Source: Amyelois transitella | Taxonomy: Eukaryota; Arthropoda; Insecta; Lepidoptera; Pyralidae | NCBI RefSeq assembly: GCF_032362555.1 | Contig: NC_083511.1 | Coordinates: 5,456,001 to 5,520,000, forward strand | DNA length: 64,000 nt | Direction: 5' to 3' | Translations under genes and position numbers: made by a program | The notes under the pieces: model-generated | What the model was told of the DNA's origin: nothing | What the model saw: the letters and a program-made list of their open reading frames with translations, nothing else | Databases searched by the model: none | In this document: positions 38,283-52,600 of the stretch, in pieces | Layout: each line of letters starts with the position of its first letter | Position numbering within the stretch: position 1 is the first letter of the stretch

Positions 38283-38340
38283 ATGAGGCATTAAGTCCAT
38301 CCTTTGTACATTTTTTTTTTTTGAACAATAAAGTTTTTAA
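38283..38340 (+). repeat. LINE 3'-tail-like fragment
   Basis: The 'gaggcattaagtccatcctt' and 'tgtacatt' words, a T-run and 'gaacaataaag' match the same terminal segment as 21083-21152 and 54115-54200. Confidence 0.6.
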
Positions 38341-39180
38341 TGAATAATGTGTTTACTAAGATGGGTTCTAACAATGGTCATTTTCTTCTTCAGCATTTAT
38401 TTGTGTTCCAAATGTGTTTTTATTTTATTGATATTAAGGGACGGGATTCAATGATGCGATACGATAAAATAACAATCTCAAATTTATTATAATACCTAGT
38501 TATGTACATGTTTAAAGTAATAGTCAAAATAAGTTCTTTTATTTCAATTAAATAGTAACATTCCAAGCTTCTTACTAAAAAAATCAGCTATTATCATGTA
38601 GGTACCTATTGTTTTTATTTTTCATTGAAAGTCATCATCTTACAGTCATGCATGAATGCGGGGAACGGCCCACCAGAATTTCGAAAAACAGGCCAACCTC
38701 CTGATAGTTTTGAGAATTGTGCCTTCCCTGCTTCTTGGACATTCTCACACGACGTCATTAATTATGTAACTTCTTCTAATTTTCACGAAACATTACGATA
38801 GTTCGTGATATATAAAACGTAAAAAGTAGGTAGGTACTGATTATATGGATATCTAAATAGGTATCAATACATATGTATGAATATGATACCTACATATATG
38901 AGTTGTTACAACAGTTGAAATGGTTGATGAATAGAAATAGTTTTTCTTCAACATCTGAAATATTTGGATAGCGTGAAGTTAAATTATAGTTTCAAAGATA
39001 CTTTACGTTCAAAATTCCTAAGGCACTTATAATATCATCAAACTTACTGTGCAAATACATATCCCGATAACAAATAGGAACATTCGTATGTACAAATCGT
39101 TGGTCTGTTTATAAAGAATATATAAATATTAAATACCTTAATACCTACAATATCGATAGATACTAAATTACATAATATAT

Positions 39181-39186
39181 TTTAAT
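39181..39186 (-). terminator. Candidate polyadenylation signal of SLC22 B
   Basis: Minus-strand ATTAAA about 265 bases after the B stop. This is the commonest variant signal. No AATAAA lies closer. Confidence 0.25.
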
Positions 39187-39450
39187 ATATCACAATCAAA
39201 TTGTCATAGTATCTTTTCGTTTAACATCGCACATAATAGCGAAAACCTACAAATGGACGGTTATAGATCCGTACGTACCAATTAAATTATCTTTTTTTTA
39301 CTCTACGCTTGTGCTAAGATTATTAGAATGGTTTCCTTGCGTCTGTTGGTAGAAAATGGTTACTAAAATTATCCATAGGTACGCTAAGCTTTGCCCTTAT
39401 ATACATACATAAGTCCTACCCAAGGAAAATAACTACCTACTTATACAAAA

Positions 39451-40960
39451 TCATACCTTTTTACTCATATCTTCCAACGGAACCATTGCTTCAGTATTTT
39501 TATCATCTTCTGCATATGTTTTATTTCGTTTTTTACCCAGGCAACTTGCAAAACAAGTGTCTCCTTTGCCAAAAGTTTCACCGTCTGCAAGGCTCTGTGG
39601 CATTGGCTGATTCATTGTTTCAGGTAACCAAAGACATAGGAATCCAGAAATTAGAGCGATCACTCCAAAAATTACTGCTGGGATCTTAGGATTGAATGAA
39701 TCAAGTAGAGTTATCAGTGGCGTTAAAGCACCAGACAGCCTAGCGCACATAGACCCAAGACCTAATGCAGAATTACGAACCACTGTTGGAAAAAGTTCGG
39801 CTGAATAATTGAAAACGATCGCAAATGATCCCGCAATAAATAATTTTCCTATTATAACCACTGCAGTGGAAACAGTACTTCCTACTGTGAAAAAGGTAAC
39901 TGTTATACATGAGAGTCCTCCAACTAACATCATAGAACTAATCAATGGCCGTCGGCCCCAAATATCTAAGAAATAGATGACTGCGGCGTAACTAGGCAGT
40001 TCCACAAATCCGAGAATAGCTGTTATAAGATATGGATTACCCTCTAGTTTACCGGTGCTCAAAGTTAAACCATAATATGCAATTGAATTAGCAAACCAAC
40101 ACAAGCACACATTTAGAGTTTTGCTTCTTAGGTAAGGCGTCTTAAATAAATCTAGAGTTGTGCCCGATGGAGGTTCGTCGGATCCTTTAGAAGCTTCTAC
40201 TTTTCCTCTGGATACAAGATCTGCTCTATCTAATGTGTCTTCAGACTTGTTACATTTTAAAGCCTTTTCGACGATAGTCACGGATTCTTTCACTCTTCCT
40301 TGAGCCCACAACCAACGAGGTGACTCGTCCATTATCCATATGTGTGGGATGAGAAGAAGACTATGTAATCCATAAATAATTTGCAAGACTTTTCTATCGT
40401 CTATAAGTGCCCCCCATCCAGCTACTATCATTATACCTACAGCAAAAGTTGCCTGGAAGGCTACCCCACACGCAGTTCGTTTACTCGGTCCAACAATTTC
40501 CATTGTCAGTACAAATCCAGTAATATATGATCCGGCGGATCCAAAGACTCCATACAAAAATCGTATCACTAAGAATGAATAGTATTCAGGCATAAACGCT
40601 ACTAAAACTCCGAAGACTAATTGCAATACTCCAGACCAGCAAAATATTGTTTTTCTGCCATATTTATCCGCCATGCTTCCCAAGACTACTGCCCCGGTGA
40701 AGACTCCCATCATGTAAATTGTCTGAGCCAACGCTCCCATCCATCTTTTATCACAAACTAGGTCCCACTCAATAGCACGCGAGGATGACCTATATGTGGT
40801 GTCGTATACAAATCTTGAGCAGGCCACTGTTAGATTGTTTTCGTACATGTAACAGCTCTGTAGTTCGATGCCGTCTTCTGCTTTTGGTATGGCATTAAGA
40901 ATTTCTGAAGAGTTCCAAGGTGCAGCTGTCACGTTCGTATCCACTCCGTCAATCCAACAT
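39451..40960 (-). CDS. SLC22-type transporter B, large terminal exon
   Basis: Encodes 502 residues of an organic cation transporter-like MFS protein from the first conserved extracellular Cys to the stop: CWIDGVDTNVT, WNSSEILNAIP, SSRAIEWDLVCDKRWMG before TM2, GSMADKYGRK, GFVLTMEIVGPSKRT, IMDESPRWLWAQGR, the TM7-TM12 region with SAELFPTVVRNSALG, LPETMNQPMPQSL, and a cytosolic tail ending EAMVPLEDMSKKV. TM1 is missing. The exon opens with one base completing a codon after acceptor taattacag, so an upstream exon ending in phase 2 is required. None resembling TM1 is visible between here and C. The exons at 46968-47079 and 56983-57025 would join in frame (AG|A TGT, Arg-Cys), giving 554 residues. 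It is close to C throughout and shares its tail. Confidence 0.9.
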
Positions 40961-41167
40961 CTGTAATTAATAAATTGTTCTACCTTAAAAAATGTACCTG
41001 AATTGTAAAAAATCTCTATGTATCTACTTAAAAAGGGGGCTTTGGTCGATTATTAGAAGTAGATTAGATAATATATCCAATAAAGAATAACCTTACTCAA
41101 AAAAGTGCTGATTTGCAGCTTGTGTAGGTAGGTAGGTAGTAGCTACCTACTTCGTAAACAAGAGGAG

Positions 41168-41222
41168 AGATGTAGTCTCTGCCTACCCCTTCGGGAAAGT
41201 GGTATGATTATGTATGTATAGT
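41168..41222 (+). repeat. Short dispersed repeat R7
   Basis: 'gtagtctctgcctaccccttcg' region with 'ggaaagtgg' and a 'tatgtatgta' tail, as at 37225-37280. Confidence 0.5.
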
Positions 41223-41584
41223 AATGTGGTTTACATTGTATACCTAGTTAATTTCTTTAATCTCAGGATTCTTTTGTGGAATGAAGGAGTGACGAACGCC
41301 TGTTTTATTAGTGTGACTAGAAATATAATACCTTTTGTTTTAACTTCATGTTATTTTTGTGTTAAAATAAAAGCTAATCATATAACATACTCGTAGATAA
41401 AGCATTTAATATAAAAGTAACAAAAAATAATAACTTAGCTGTTATACTCGTAATGGTAGAAAAAGAGCTAGCTATTATTTCAGTACCTTCGGTCTGTCTT
41501 AATCTTTTATGCATTATTTTTTGTAGAATTCTCGGCTGATGCTTCAAGGTCCATTAGGTCCATCCTCAATACATACATACTTTT

Positions 41585-41705
41585 ACCTCATCACACATTT
41601 ATTCCTTACGGGGTAGACTGAGCCGACAGTATTGAGAGTACTGAACGACCACGTTCATCTGTATTGAGATTCTGATAGTAACAGGTTGTTAGTAACCCTA
41701 CCCTT
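41585..41705 (+). repeat. R1 repeat fragment
   Basis: 'tccttacggggtagactgag', 'ccgacagtattgagagtact', 'gaacgaccacgttcatctg' and 'atagtaacaggttgttagta' follow R1 order. Confidence 0.65.
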
Positions 41706-42631
41706 GAATCCAAACTTTATTAGGTAAGTACTTGACTTTCACAATCTGCGTGGAAGGAGAATCAGCTGGCCACACTACGTTTTCTCTTTGCTACCAGTCT
41801 CGCTTAAAAAATGACGCTAGATTTAATACAGCATGAACCTAAATGATTCTTTAGATAGGACTGTGACGATTTTGTAAAATTTCTTGGATCTGTTGACTAA
41901 GTACCTAAGTATATGATACTTGCTATCCAGTTTTAAATACAGTTTATTGTTTGTGGACTCTTTAGATGCCTTGAAGTCTTTGATAATCTGAAATGGTTTT
42001 CTAACCTTCATTTTATATGTAAGTCTTGTGCGATGTTTTCTATTTCATCATGCATGCTAATAAAAATAAAACAACATATGAATGCTTTAGATATTTTTAT
42101 TTGAAAACAAATTCCTTTATTAATTATCAAAATACAAAACTTAATAAGGTTCTTATTTCTAAATAAGTACTTAAAGAAAAACTTGTTTATAAACAACGTC
42201 AATTGACATCTTCATAACTATGGTGTTTATTTAAATGTACTCCGAAGAATAGAAAAATATAAGTGCGTTCATTAGTTTAAGTTTGCATCATGTAGTATAA
42301 AATCAATTTTAAGTACGTATATACCTATGTTTTCACAGAATACTTAATTGCGTATAAGTCTGTATTGTTTATCGTGAATCCAATTATAATTTAATAAATA
42401 TAATCAGTCTCACTGTTACTATGAACCCTTTATTTGGAACTCGGCTAGGTGTCCGATACACAAAAGTAAATTTGACTGATATAACTTACGCATTGTACTT
42501 ACCTACTTATAAGGTACAAATACAGTATATAAACGTCATTTAGGTATGTTTATTCCATTTAAAATGGGTATTTTGGCAGTTTAATGAAATTATTATTTCT
42601 CATATACAGGGATCATGGAAAGTGGAAAGTT

Positions 42632-42690
42632 GCAGTCGATGTAGACTCTGCCTGCCTCCACGGGAAAGAGGCGTGGTTTTTGTATGTAAA
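42632..42690 (+). repeat. Short dispersed repeat R7
   Basis: 'gtagactctgcctgcctcca', 'cgggaaagaggcgtgg' and 'tttttgtatgtaa', third copy of the family. Confidence 0.5.
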
Positions 42691-43089
42691 TAATATTATT
42701 CCTAAACGTGACTAGAACTTTAGCACAGTTAAATCCCTGTCTTCTTATCCTATACACAAAATAACAACTCATCTTAAAAATGCAAAGTAATTTTTTATTT
42801 AAAAAAATACCTGTTTTGTTTTTTATCTATTCTTATTCCTTATAGGTATTTACCTATTATTATAGTTTTATAATTATTACCATAAAACAGACCACTGGGT
42901 TGCAAGTAAATATCTACATATACTCGTATTAATCTTATATGGCAGTTCAATCTGTTTATACATACATACATTTAGGCTTAGATTTTATTACTAAGCATAA
43001 TAAGAACATACTTGAAGCGTATTTGTATTTTTCTTTAATGCCTAAAGTTTTTGGACATCTTTTAATAAATACACCACATTAATAAAATG

Positions 43090-43172
43090 CTGAAAACAGC
43101 TGAAAGTGGCCTTTCAGTCTTTTGATGACTGTTGGCTTTGTCTACCTCGCAGGGGATGTAGACGTGATTATA
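43090..43172 (-). repeat. R1 repeat fragment, minus strand
   Basis: Reverse copy of the R1 5' end: 'cagctgaaagtggcctttca', 'gactgttggctttgtctacc', 'gcaggggatgtagacgtgat', ending 'tatatg'. Confidence 0.65.
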
Positions 43173-43556
43173 TGTTAATAAAATGGTAATTTTATACTTT
43201 TTTACGTTCTAAGTTGTTAAAAGGTACATACTTAGGTATACATACATATATGTAATAATGAGTCGCGTAGAAAATTAGACTAAGCTTTATATAAAACAGG
43301 AGTTATGCACTTAAGTAAATAAGGTACTATACCTAATATTACCACAGCTTGTGCTACATGTCTCTTAGTATCTATGTTATCAAAGTAAAATATATGTATA
43401 TCAACATATAATAATATAGAATATATCAACCAATATACGTTATTTTCTCAGTAGTCGCTTTGAATCGTTAGCTGTCTTATAGCTAGTAAAACTGAAAGAT
43501 ATTAATAATTTAAATTAAAGTCTGTGAAAAACCGAGTTCATGTTTCAATGTGTTAT

Positions 43557-43562
43557 TTTATT
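43557..43562 (-). terminator. Polyadenylation signal of SLC22 C
   Basis: Minus-strand AATAAA about 130 bases past the C stop codon. If B and C share 5' exons, use of this site would decide which last exon is retained. Confidence 0.5.
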
Positions 43563-43691
43563 AGAACTAACCTCAATTAAATGCGCAGAATGCGTGGAAT
43601 CAAATAAACAATATTTGGTTAAATGTGCGAAGAGAATGACATAATGCTAGCACAATATGAAAATAATATTTTCTTAACTCATAAATAGCTG

Positions 43692-46600
43692 TCATGGTTT
43701 TTTCTCCATAATTTCTAGCGGTACCATTGTCTCCGGTAAATTAATCGAATCTTCACTCATTCGCCGACCTGTACAATTTGTGAAACATGTATCACCAAGC
43801 CCAAATCTTTCACCATCTTCAAGAGATTGTGGCAGATTCCGGCCATTTGTTTCCGGAAGGAAGAAAGTGGAAAAACCGGAAAATAGAGCTAAAAATCCGA
43901 ATATAATAGTTGGAATTTTTGGATTCAGTGAGTCAAGCAAACTGATGAGGGGAGTAAGAGCTCCTGATATGCTGGCGCTCATGCTTCCAAGACCTACTCC
44001 CGAACTGCGGACTACAGTAGGGAACAATTCAGCAGAATATTTGTAGATAATAGAATATGAACCAGATATGAAGAGCTTTCCAATCATAACTACTCCAGTT
44101 ACTGACGAGTGTCCGTGAGGCAGGGCTACCACTACAATACACGCTAGTCCACCTAACAACATCATCGTACTTATAAGAGCTCTATGACCAACTCTATCTA
44201 ACAGATACATAATTATAACGTAACTCGGAAGTTCTACCACTCCCATCAAAAACATAATGAAATAAGGATTACCATTAAGTTTACCTGTATTAAGAGAGAG
44301 ACCAAAATAAACGACAGAATTAGCAAACCAACAACCACAGATTATCAAAGTTTTCTTTAACATATTCGGTGTCTTGAACAAATCTGATGTACCAGCTGAG
44401 TGTTCATCGGTATACTTGGCACATGTGGCCTTGCAGTGAGACACCAAAGCAGGGGTGTCTATAATCTCGTGGGATCCGTTAATCTTCAAAGCCTTTTCTA
44501 TTATAGCTACAGATTCACGAGCTCGGCCTTGAGCCCACAGCCACCTCGGGGATTCGTCCATTATAAACCAATGAGGAAGAAGTATCGCTGCGTGTAAAGC
44601 ATACAGAATTTGTAAATAGAATCTGTTATCGATAAGATATCCCCAAGCGGCTAATAACATTATCCCAATGGCGTACATTATCTGAAATATTACTCCACAA
44701 ATAGTGCGTTTGCTCGGACCAACTATTTCCATTGCAAGCACATATCCAGCAATATAAGAACCGGATCCAAATATTCCGTACAAAAATCTGAAGACAACTA
44801 ACGTGTAATATTCATTGACAAATGCGACCGACACGCCGAGCAATAATTGCAGGAGTCCCGCCCAAACAAATGCAGCTTTTCTGCCAAATTTATCAGAAAG
44901 TCTTCCAATGACTAGAGAACCGACCACTACACCAAACATGTACGCCGTTTGTATAGCGGCGCCCATCCAATTTCTACTACAAACAAAATCCCATTCAATA
45001 CCGCGTGATGATGTAAAGTAACGTGTGTCATAAACCCAAGAACTACATTCTTCGATTGTTTTATTTTGTCCATAAATTTTGCATTCGTTGATTTTCCCAT
45101 GTTCGTTGAGAGGTATGGCATTTAGTATAAGCGAGGAATTCCATGGCTCGGTATAATTGGCAGTGTCCACATTAGGTACGGCACACCTGTAATTCAAAAG
45201 TGCCTGTTAAGTTTATTGAACTAAGTATTTTGACTATTCTAAATACCTACGTGGTTTTAAATAGTTGCGCTAATGGATCAGAAACAAAATATGCTTTGTG
45301 CTTGTTGGAAGCATAAGTTTCACAAGCGTGCAGTTGTCACTGATTTTTAATCTGCCATATTAAAAATTTGTAAGACGTAAGAGAGAGATAAAAACATGCA
45401 AATATCTATGGTTACCTATTATGAGTGTTAGACACAAGCACTTTGATTAATTTATTATAGATAGATATCCAATAGAAAGACATCTGGATTTCGTGGGAAT
45501 ATCCCAGAATTGTAAATGATGGTACGAACCACATCTTTCTGCAGGATATTTATAGTTACAACTTGTCAATATTTGACTAAAGTCTGTACTTTGTTAGAGT
45601 AAATATTGCTAAGTACAATTACGAATATACTTATGTTAGAAATTTTTATCAAATTTCATCCTGTGATTAGTAGATAGAGAAAACATATTTATATTAGTGA
45701 GATAATTAGCTACAACAAACTAAAAAAAATGGGGTTAGTAAATGAAAGCAGTGCACTTAAAAAAATAAGTTATCCAAAGTTGTACTTACGTTCCACGTGA
45801 TCTTCTGATACTTTATATTGCTCATGAAGATATGCACCCTTGAACCCGAACAAGCAAAATTGTACACTCTCTATAAATTGCATTAAAATATAACAGCTAC
45901 CGACCCCTTCGCACACCATTTCAAATATTTTAAAGTAAAAAAAGAAAATATTAAAGATAGATAATAGTAATAGCCGCAACGTGGTAGGTATATATTTTTA
46001 CTGTTTTTAAGTAAATCGGGTATATATAAAATATAATTAAAATCAATAGGCAATCAATGATTAATCCAATTCCAACCCAAGGAGAATTTATAAGAATAAT
46101 AAATGATAAATCATCATAATACCCAATCCATGCACGCATTATGTCCTTAAAACTAATTAAATATTGGTATACTTAGTTATCGTTTTCATTAAATATACGG
46201 TTATCAGTTTTATATTTGCAAGAAATAATAAAATAACATTATAAATTTCTGCCTTATTATTCCTTGTACTTAGCCAATCCCTCCACCTAAAAGTTTAGCA
46301 AAAATATGCGTAATCGAACCTAAATTAATTTGTTTTCACTCTCCTTTTTAAATCTTATCATGCTTATAATACAAAAGGAATGGTAATATTTATGTCGAAG
46401 AAAATATTTATTATTAGTGATTTCATGACAAAAAGCAATTTAATCATATTACCGTCTGGAATTTTTTTTATTGTGTCGTGTTGTGATTTATTGCTTTACA
46501 TAAATCGAAATAAAAACACTGTGGTGTTTAAATTCATAAGTATGTGTGTATTTTAAAGTGAACAATGTTTATCTTTGTAACTAGGTATATTTCATGTCTT

Positions 46601-49600
46601 GAAATTATAATTAGTTACACCTTTATAAAAGCTAAAATTTCATTTGAACAAAATAATGTATTTTCATTCTGTAAGGCATTTAAAAAAAGGTGAACAAAAA
46701 CCACGTGACTTTTTCTAAGCCCGTAGCGTTGTATCTACTCAAAGATTGTTTTTATTGGTGGATTGACCTCTGTCAACAATATCTCTATATTGTTAACTTT
46801 TTTGACCCAGACATGCCATGCTGAAAGAATTTACGTATAAGTGTATACACAGTAGGTACTTATTATTTTTAAGGCTACAAATCTCTTCATTAGTATGTTG
46901 AAAAATCTCTATAATTCCTTTTTTTAAACATGCATGTCTTGCTAAGAAATATTTTGCTGCTGCATACCTATGTTCCGGTACCGCGGCGACTGTGACAAGT
47001 GACAACATGTGCATGCCAGCGGTTAAGGCAGAGAGGATGTGGAGGATGAACTGGAAACATTGGTACCGACCGAAGTCTCCTGAAATCGATATGAGTTAAC
47101 AATTAGTCCATTATTAATAAATATATGGAGATGCAGAAATAGCGCAAGTAACATAAAAATAATTTTCTGAGGGAAGAAGACAGAATTTGAATAGGAGAGC
47201 TGTGAAAAACAATATCAAAAAATATAATGTATTCCACAGAATTTTAAAGGAGCGTCGTAGAATACTGCTTTGGCTAATGATATCGCTGGAATCTTAAGAT
47301 TAAGAGGAACATAATAATATTCATCAAAAAACGGTAAAACACTCGCGGTGGACCCAAAAAATTGTCTCCTTAATATTGACAATAAAAAACACGAATTCTC
47401 AGAATATTTCTGAGAAAAATGTAATCCATAGTCTAAAAATTAAGTGACTTCAACCGTATTTGTGGCAGTCGTGAACAGAGAATGCAAATGTCGTCACTAA
47501 AGCGTGAAAATAATTATGTTGAATACATAATGAAGTCTTTATTGTATTGTTTGCTTTGAACTGATAGTCCGGTAATGACCTATAAAACCTTTTTCTATGC
47601 AACCCACAATTAGTATAAGCTTTACTTAAAATAGTGGATCAAAAAAAGAATATACTTATTACTCGTACTTTTTCGTGGTGTCAGTCACGTGTTGGGGTGT
47701 ACCTTTTGACCATAAAACTGTTTTGGGTTAGTCAGGTTTTTACGAAAAGCGACCGAAGATTGAGGAACCTAACCGATTTTGGATCATGATAAAAGCTGCA
47801 CTAGATGAATGTGCCTTATCTCTTAGTCTCCTTTCATTACATCCTTGGGAGAGAGAAGTGTTCCTTTCGTAAAGGGCCGAAATCCACACGGTATCTTCAT
47901 AACAGCTTGTTAAGATATAACGAAAAACATAACAGCAAGCCTCATAGAAGGCTTGATAAACAACTTCTCTGGACGTCATGCATGATGTACGACTTCTGTT
48001 GATACAGATGTAACCCCGTTATAATTATACCGCAATTGATAACTCCAACAGACGATAAGTGTTCCATTTAACACAGCTCTGAGTTATTATTCATTAATCG
48101 ATTGACTTTTATTTTAAAAGAACAATTTAAGTAATTATTCTTTATATTGTTTTTGATCCCTTATCCCTGTGTACTGCACACATCACCATATCGTTACTGA
48201 TATTTAAAAGAGTAAAGTTTCCGACCGACCCGATCATAATTCTTTCACTGTTACAGAGGTTCATTACGTGCGAGCATTAAAGACTGTGTTTGTAGGCTAA
48301 GGCTGTGTCTGGCCAATAGTTTAAATATATAAAATAAAATGACTGATTGACTGACACAATATATACTCATAACACAAACCGCTGGGAAATGACATGTGAA
48401 ATTTGGCAACTGAACTCCATAGTTTTAAAGACGTATAAAGAATTTTTCCAAAATTCACGAGGCAACGCAAATTAGCGAATACTTCGATTTTCTCTGCCAT
48501 AGCCGCGAGCGTATTCCATTCTAAGTCGCATATTAAGTAGATTATTTTCCACGATTCACTAAACTCTACTAAACTTGGCAATTTTTTACTAGGCGGATGA
48601 CGAAGGTAGACATTATCGTTTACATCAATCATCTACTTTACACAACTAGGTAACAGTCGGCTATTTATGTTTCTGTACGTAATACCTTGACTGGAAATAG
48701 TATGCATTTTAATTGCGACCGTTAATACCGATTACCGATTAGCATACCCGCGGAAATGGCGCCCTCGATATGAATTGAGATGATTATCTCTCTCTTTAAT
48801 AGATTTGTGAACTACATAATACTTACTTATGCAAAATTAACATATAGGATAATGAATTAATTAAAAATATAAGGAAACTGTCGCAGAGATCATAAAGTAT
48901 TTATATGGTTTTCTAAATTAAAATACCTCATACATGGAAGGTCAACTTTTTTATCGAATCTTGAATGATACCTATCTTAAATTCTGAAATCATAAATTTT
49001 TAAGCGTTATCTATTTTTTAATAAAGAATGTAAAGGAAATTGTTATACTGTTTTAGCTTAACCTTTATACTAATAAGTCCGTAGTTAAATTTGATAATAC
49101 GGGTGAGAATTCCAAAATATTTGCGTTATTTTCGAGGAGACGTGTGTAACTGGCACCGGCCCAACAGCGCGACCTAAATATCCTATCCATCATTTAATAA
49201 GTTCTGTTAATTTATTCAAGTAGAATGTACAACTGTAATATACCTTTAAACAAATAGTAGGAAAATACTTAATAAAATAAAGACGCATGCCAAATGCCAT
49301 ACATTAGAAGTGTTTAATCCTAAAATACTTATAATGTACTGTTACGGTTCTGGGTAGGAATGTTGTGTTTGTGAAAAGTGGGCCATATAGAAAAATTATT
49401 TACTATAATACGTCTACTTTATGCCGTATATAGTATGTGTGCCGTGTGGTTCTCGGCACTTTAGAATAGGACTACTCCGTATCTTTCCTAGAATGTTGGC
49501 GTAGATGGATAAAAGCAACTAAGGAAATGGCTAAACTATGTAAGGTAACTATGAATATCTACTAAACGAATGTCGTATACTTTTTTTAGTTTCCATTGTA

Positions 49601-52600
49601 AATCAGACAGAAAACTTCAGTCTAGAATTAACTAACTATGTAAGTATTTATGGTCAGATTCAATGAAATTAGTAAACTATTCACATGCATACATACCTTA
49701 AAATTTCATACGAGTATTTTTGTGGGCGTATAACGTCATTTACATAAATATAAATGACAATTCCACGCTAATCACAACTCAGCATATTGTTCTGTTCAAT
49801 ACAAAGAACAATATCTGTTCAATGAACAAATTATCTTACGTAAGTACATCAGTTAACATTGGTCTGTAAATATTGTAGTGGAACTGGAAATATAATCTAG
49901 TAATTCAAAAAATTACTAACGCAGATTATAAAGCTTTACGTACCTAGCTAGGTTTAAAAAAACATCAAAAAGATGACCACACGCATTTTACTATACTTAT
50001 AGACATTTATTGTGTGCATCAGAAGATGACGACCATATTTTGATCGTGTTTAGCGACCACAAAACAAATAAGTTCTGTGGTGACGACAGAGCATAGATTA
50101 CCAAAGAATATATTTGCTCTAAGACTAAACTAATATCACGACCGTGAGATAAAAGATTATGAATTAGGCACGAATCGAAAATGTTATAAAAGTTCGTATG
50201 GTAACTAAGTCTGAATCTTCTTCCTCCTGGCTATAGTCCTATTATATCCTCACTACTCTGGCGAGGAGCCCGGGTTACGCCTATGACTATGGAACCTACC
50301 TGGATTACGTGACTCAGAAATCTAGCCTCTGCAACCTTCCCAGAGGAACCTAACCGGTAATGGATCATGGTTACACATTCAGATATCCAATTGCTTAATG
50401 TGCAGATTTGCTCACGATGTTTTTCTTAGGCGTAAGAGCATCGCTTAGTATTCTAACTTATGTAGGTACATAACTTCGAAAATAGTCTTACATAGCTGAG
50501 GTGAGATTTGAATCTTGATAATTAAGCCTAAATATGTCGGATGCATATAGGTATGTATAACTTATCAGCACATTTATTTAACAATTTTTATCCCTTCCTG
50601 TGCATGTCGTAGAAGGCTCCTAAAAGGCAAAGCCGTAACAACATTGCATCAAGCAGGCACTCGACTATAAAAAAATTGACAAACGTTCAATGTTATGTTA
50701 TACATGTGCTTTTAGTTTGTTACCAACATATTTAGTCTTTATCCGGAATATACCAAGCAGTCTCTTATATAACAGTTGAAAGAAATTCAGAAGAAAAGAA
50801 CATGACAAAATATTATGGATTCCTAATCGCTTTTTCTTTATAGGTTCCATTAATGATGCGTAGCTATGGCTTGAACTTGCGTATTTGGCTATATTTGTAT
50901 ATCTTATCTGACCCAGATATTATTATGATGATACCATGGTATCAAAAGGTGACATCGCAAACATATCAGGCCTTGAATTATTAATGTAAATACTGTTATA
51001 ACATAGCAACCATAAAAGCAATTTTTGCTATCTAATAACTCTCTACTCTTGCCCTGTGGCTATAGTCCTGATTGCATGTTCACCACTCTGGAGAAGAGCC
51101 CGGGGTAAGCCCTTGACCATGGATCCTGGATGAGTCAGGTTTTTACAAGAAGCGACTCCCATCTGACCTTCGCCACCTTAACAGGTTAACCCGTATTGGA
51201 TCATATGATTGCACACCCAGCTGTCTGAATGTGCAGGTTTCCTCACGATGTTTCCCTCACTGAAAGAAGTGATATCTTATAACTGTTCTCATATAATTAT
51301 TTTCGCGATGTACATACCTAATTTGTTAACTTAATGTTTTTGCCAGGTGTCATGATTTTGAATATGTGTGGCTTTTGATAGCATTTCAATAATTTATCTA
51401 TCTATCTAATTCGATCTCTAGGTATACCTTACATCGTCCTTTCGTTATCCTTATAAGATAATACTGTCTATGGTTATATTGGAAAGTAAATAAAACAAAT
51501 ATTACAACTGAGTACCTACATTGTATTGCTGCACCACACGCATTTATATTTCTTGTATGTGTACCTTTTTTGTATGTGTTATACTAGTTAGTTAAGAGCA
51601 TAATCTGTTATTTCCTTTCTTGTTTTTTTTTTGTGCACTTTCCTATTCGAATCAAAAATTGCAGCTTAACAATCATAATCAAAGAGCATAAACGTCTTTC
51701 TGTTATCATACAAATAAATCTTAATATGATAACAACATAATACCTATGTCGGCTATCGCATAATACTTAGTTAGCTGACGTCAATAGACACACCTCCTAG
51801 TTTTATGAAGTTGTTTGCACTAGTAAGAGTTACTACTCAAAGCATAGATATAGATTTGGCTAGATACCGTTCTACTAAAAACTGAGCGTGTCAAGTTTGT
51901 CTAAGTCAACAGAGCGGAATACGGAGTAAACTCATTGTGGTTGGTTTGTATGACTCCATTTTCATATTAAAAACCATAGAAGGGTCAAATTTTTCTGTAA
52001 GAAACTATACGTATAGTTCGGTTAGACTGTCACAATTTAATAAATCTACTGGTCACTCTTTTGCTACGCGAATTTAGTAGTTCTTGCAGAGTCTAGCAAA
52101 CCTATGTCTGTATGTTTGCGCATGAAAATGTAACGCATTGTTGGTTCTCATGTTTAGTGACAGGTAATTATTCCTAGTCACGAAGAATGATCAGCTGACT
52201 TCATTTTCTCTAAATATATTTTCAAACATTCTGTTGTCACTGAAGGACTGTGTTGTGATTTGCGGCTGGAACTAATTATAGGTTACAACAAATGTCAGAC
52301 ATTTTAACAAGTTGATGTAATGTGGTACTAATATTTAAAGGTGTACCGTAAAACGGGGTGAATGGGAACAAATTCGAAAAAGATTTTGCGTGTGGCTTTT
52401 TCAGATGCAATACGTAAAGCAAGAAATTATGAATTTTTCATAAATTTCACCATGCCTCGACTAGAACCATGGTCCACAACTATGGTTTGACATTATCATA
52501 GATATTCCTATCTGTGATTTAATATGATGGATTTCGTGATAGATAAGTAATTAACCATGACACCATTTAGTTATTTAATTATTAATAAATGTGCAAATTG

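Larger units (their letters stand above)
34688..39450. other. Calcipressin 3' UTR and intergenic DNA to SLC22 B
   Basis: The first 1.2 kb is AT-rich, repeat-poor and probably a long 3' UTR ending near the AATAAA at 35912. Beyond it lie an R7 fragment (37225-37280), a LINE-like tail (38283-38340) and AT-rich DNA rich in tacctac words. No further gene is recognised. Confidence 0.5.
40961..43556. other. Spacer between SLC22 terminal exons B and C
   Basis: I searched the minus strand for a TM1-type exon (a GxFGxYQ-like motif) and saw none. It contains R7 fragments (41168-41222, 42632-42690) and R1 copies (41585-41705 and 43090-43172, -). The rest is AT-rich, with frames lacking family motifs. 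Confidence 0.55.
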
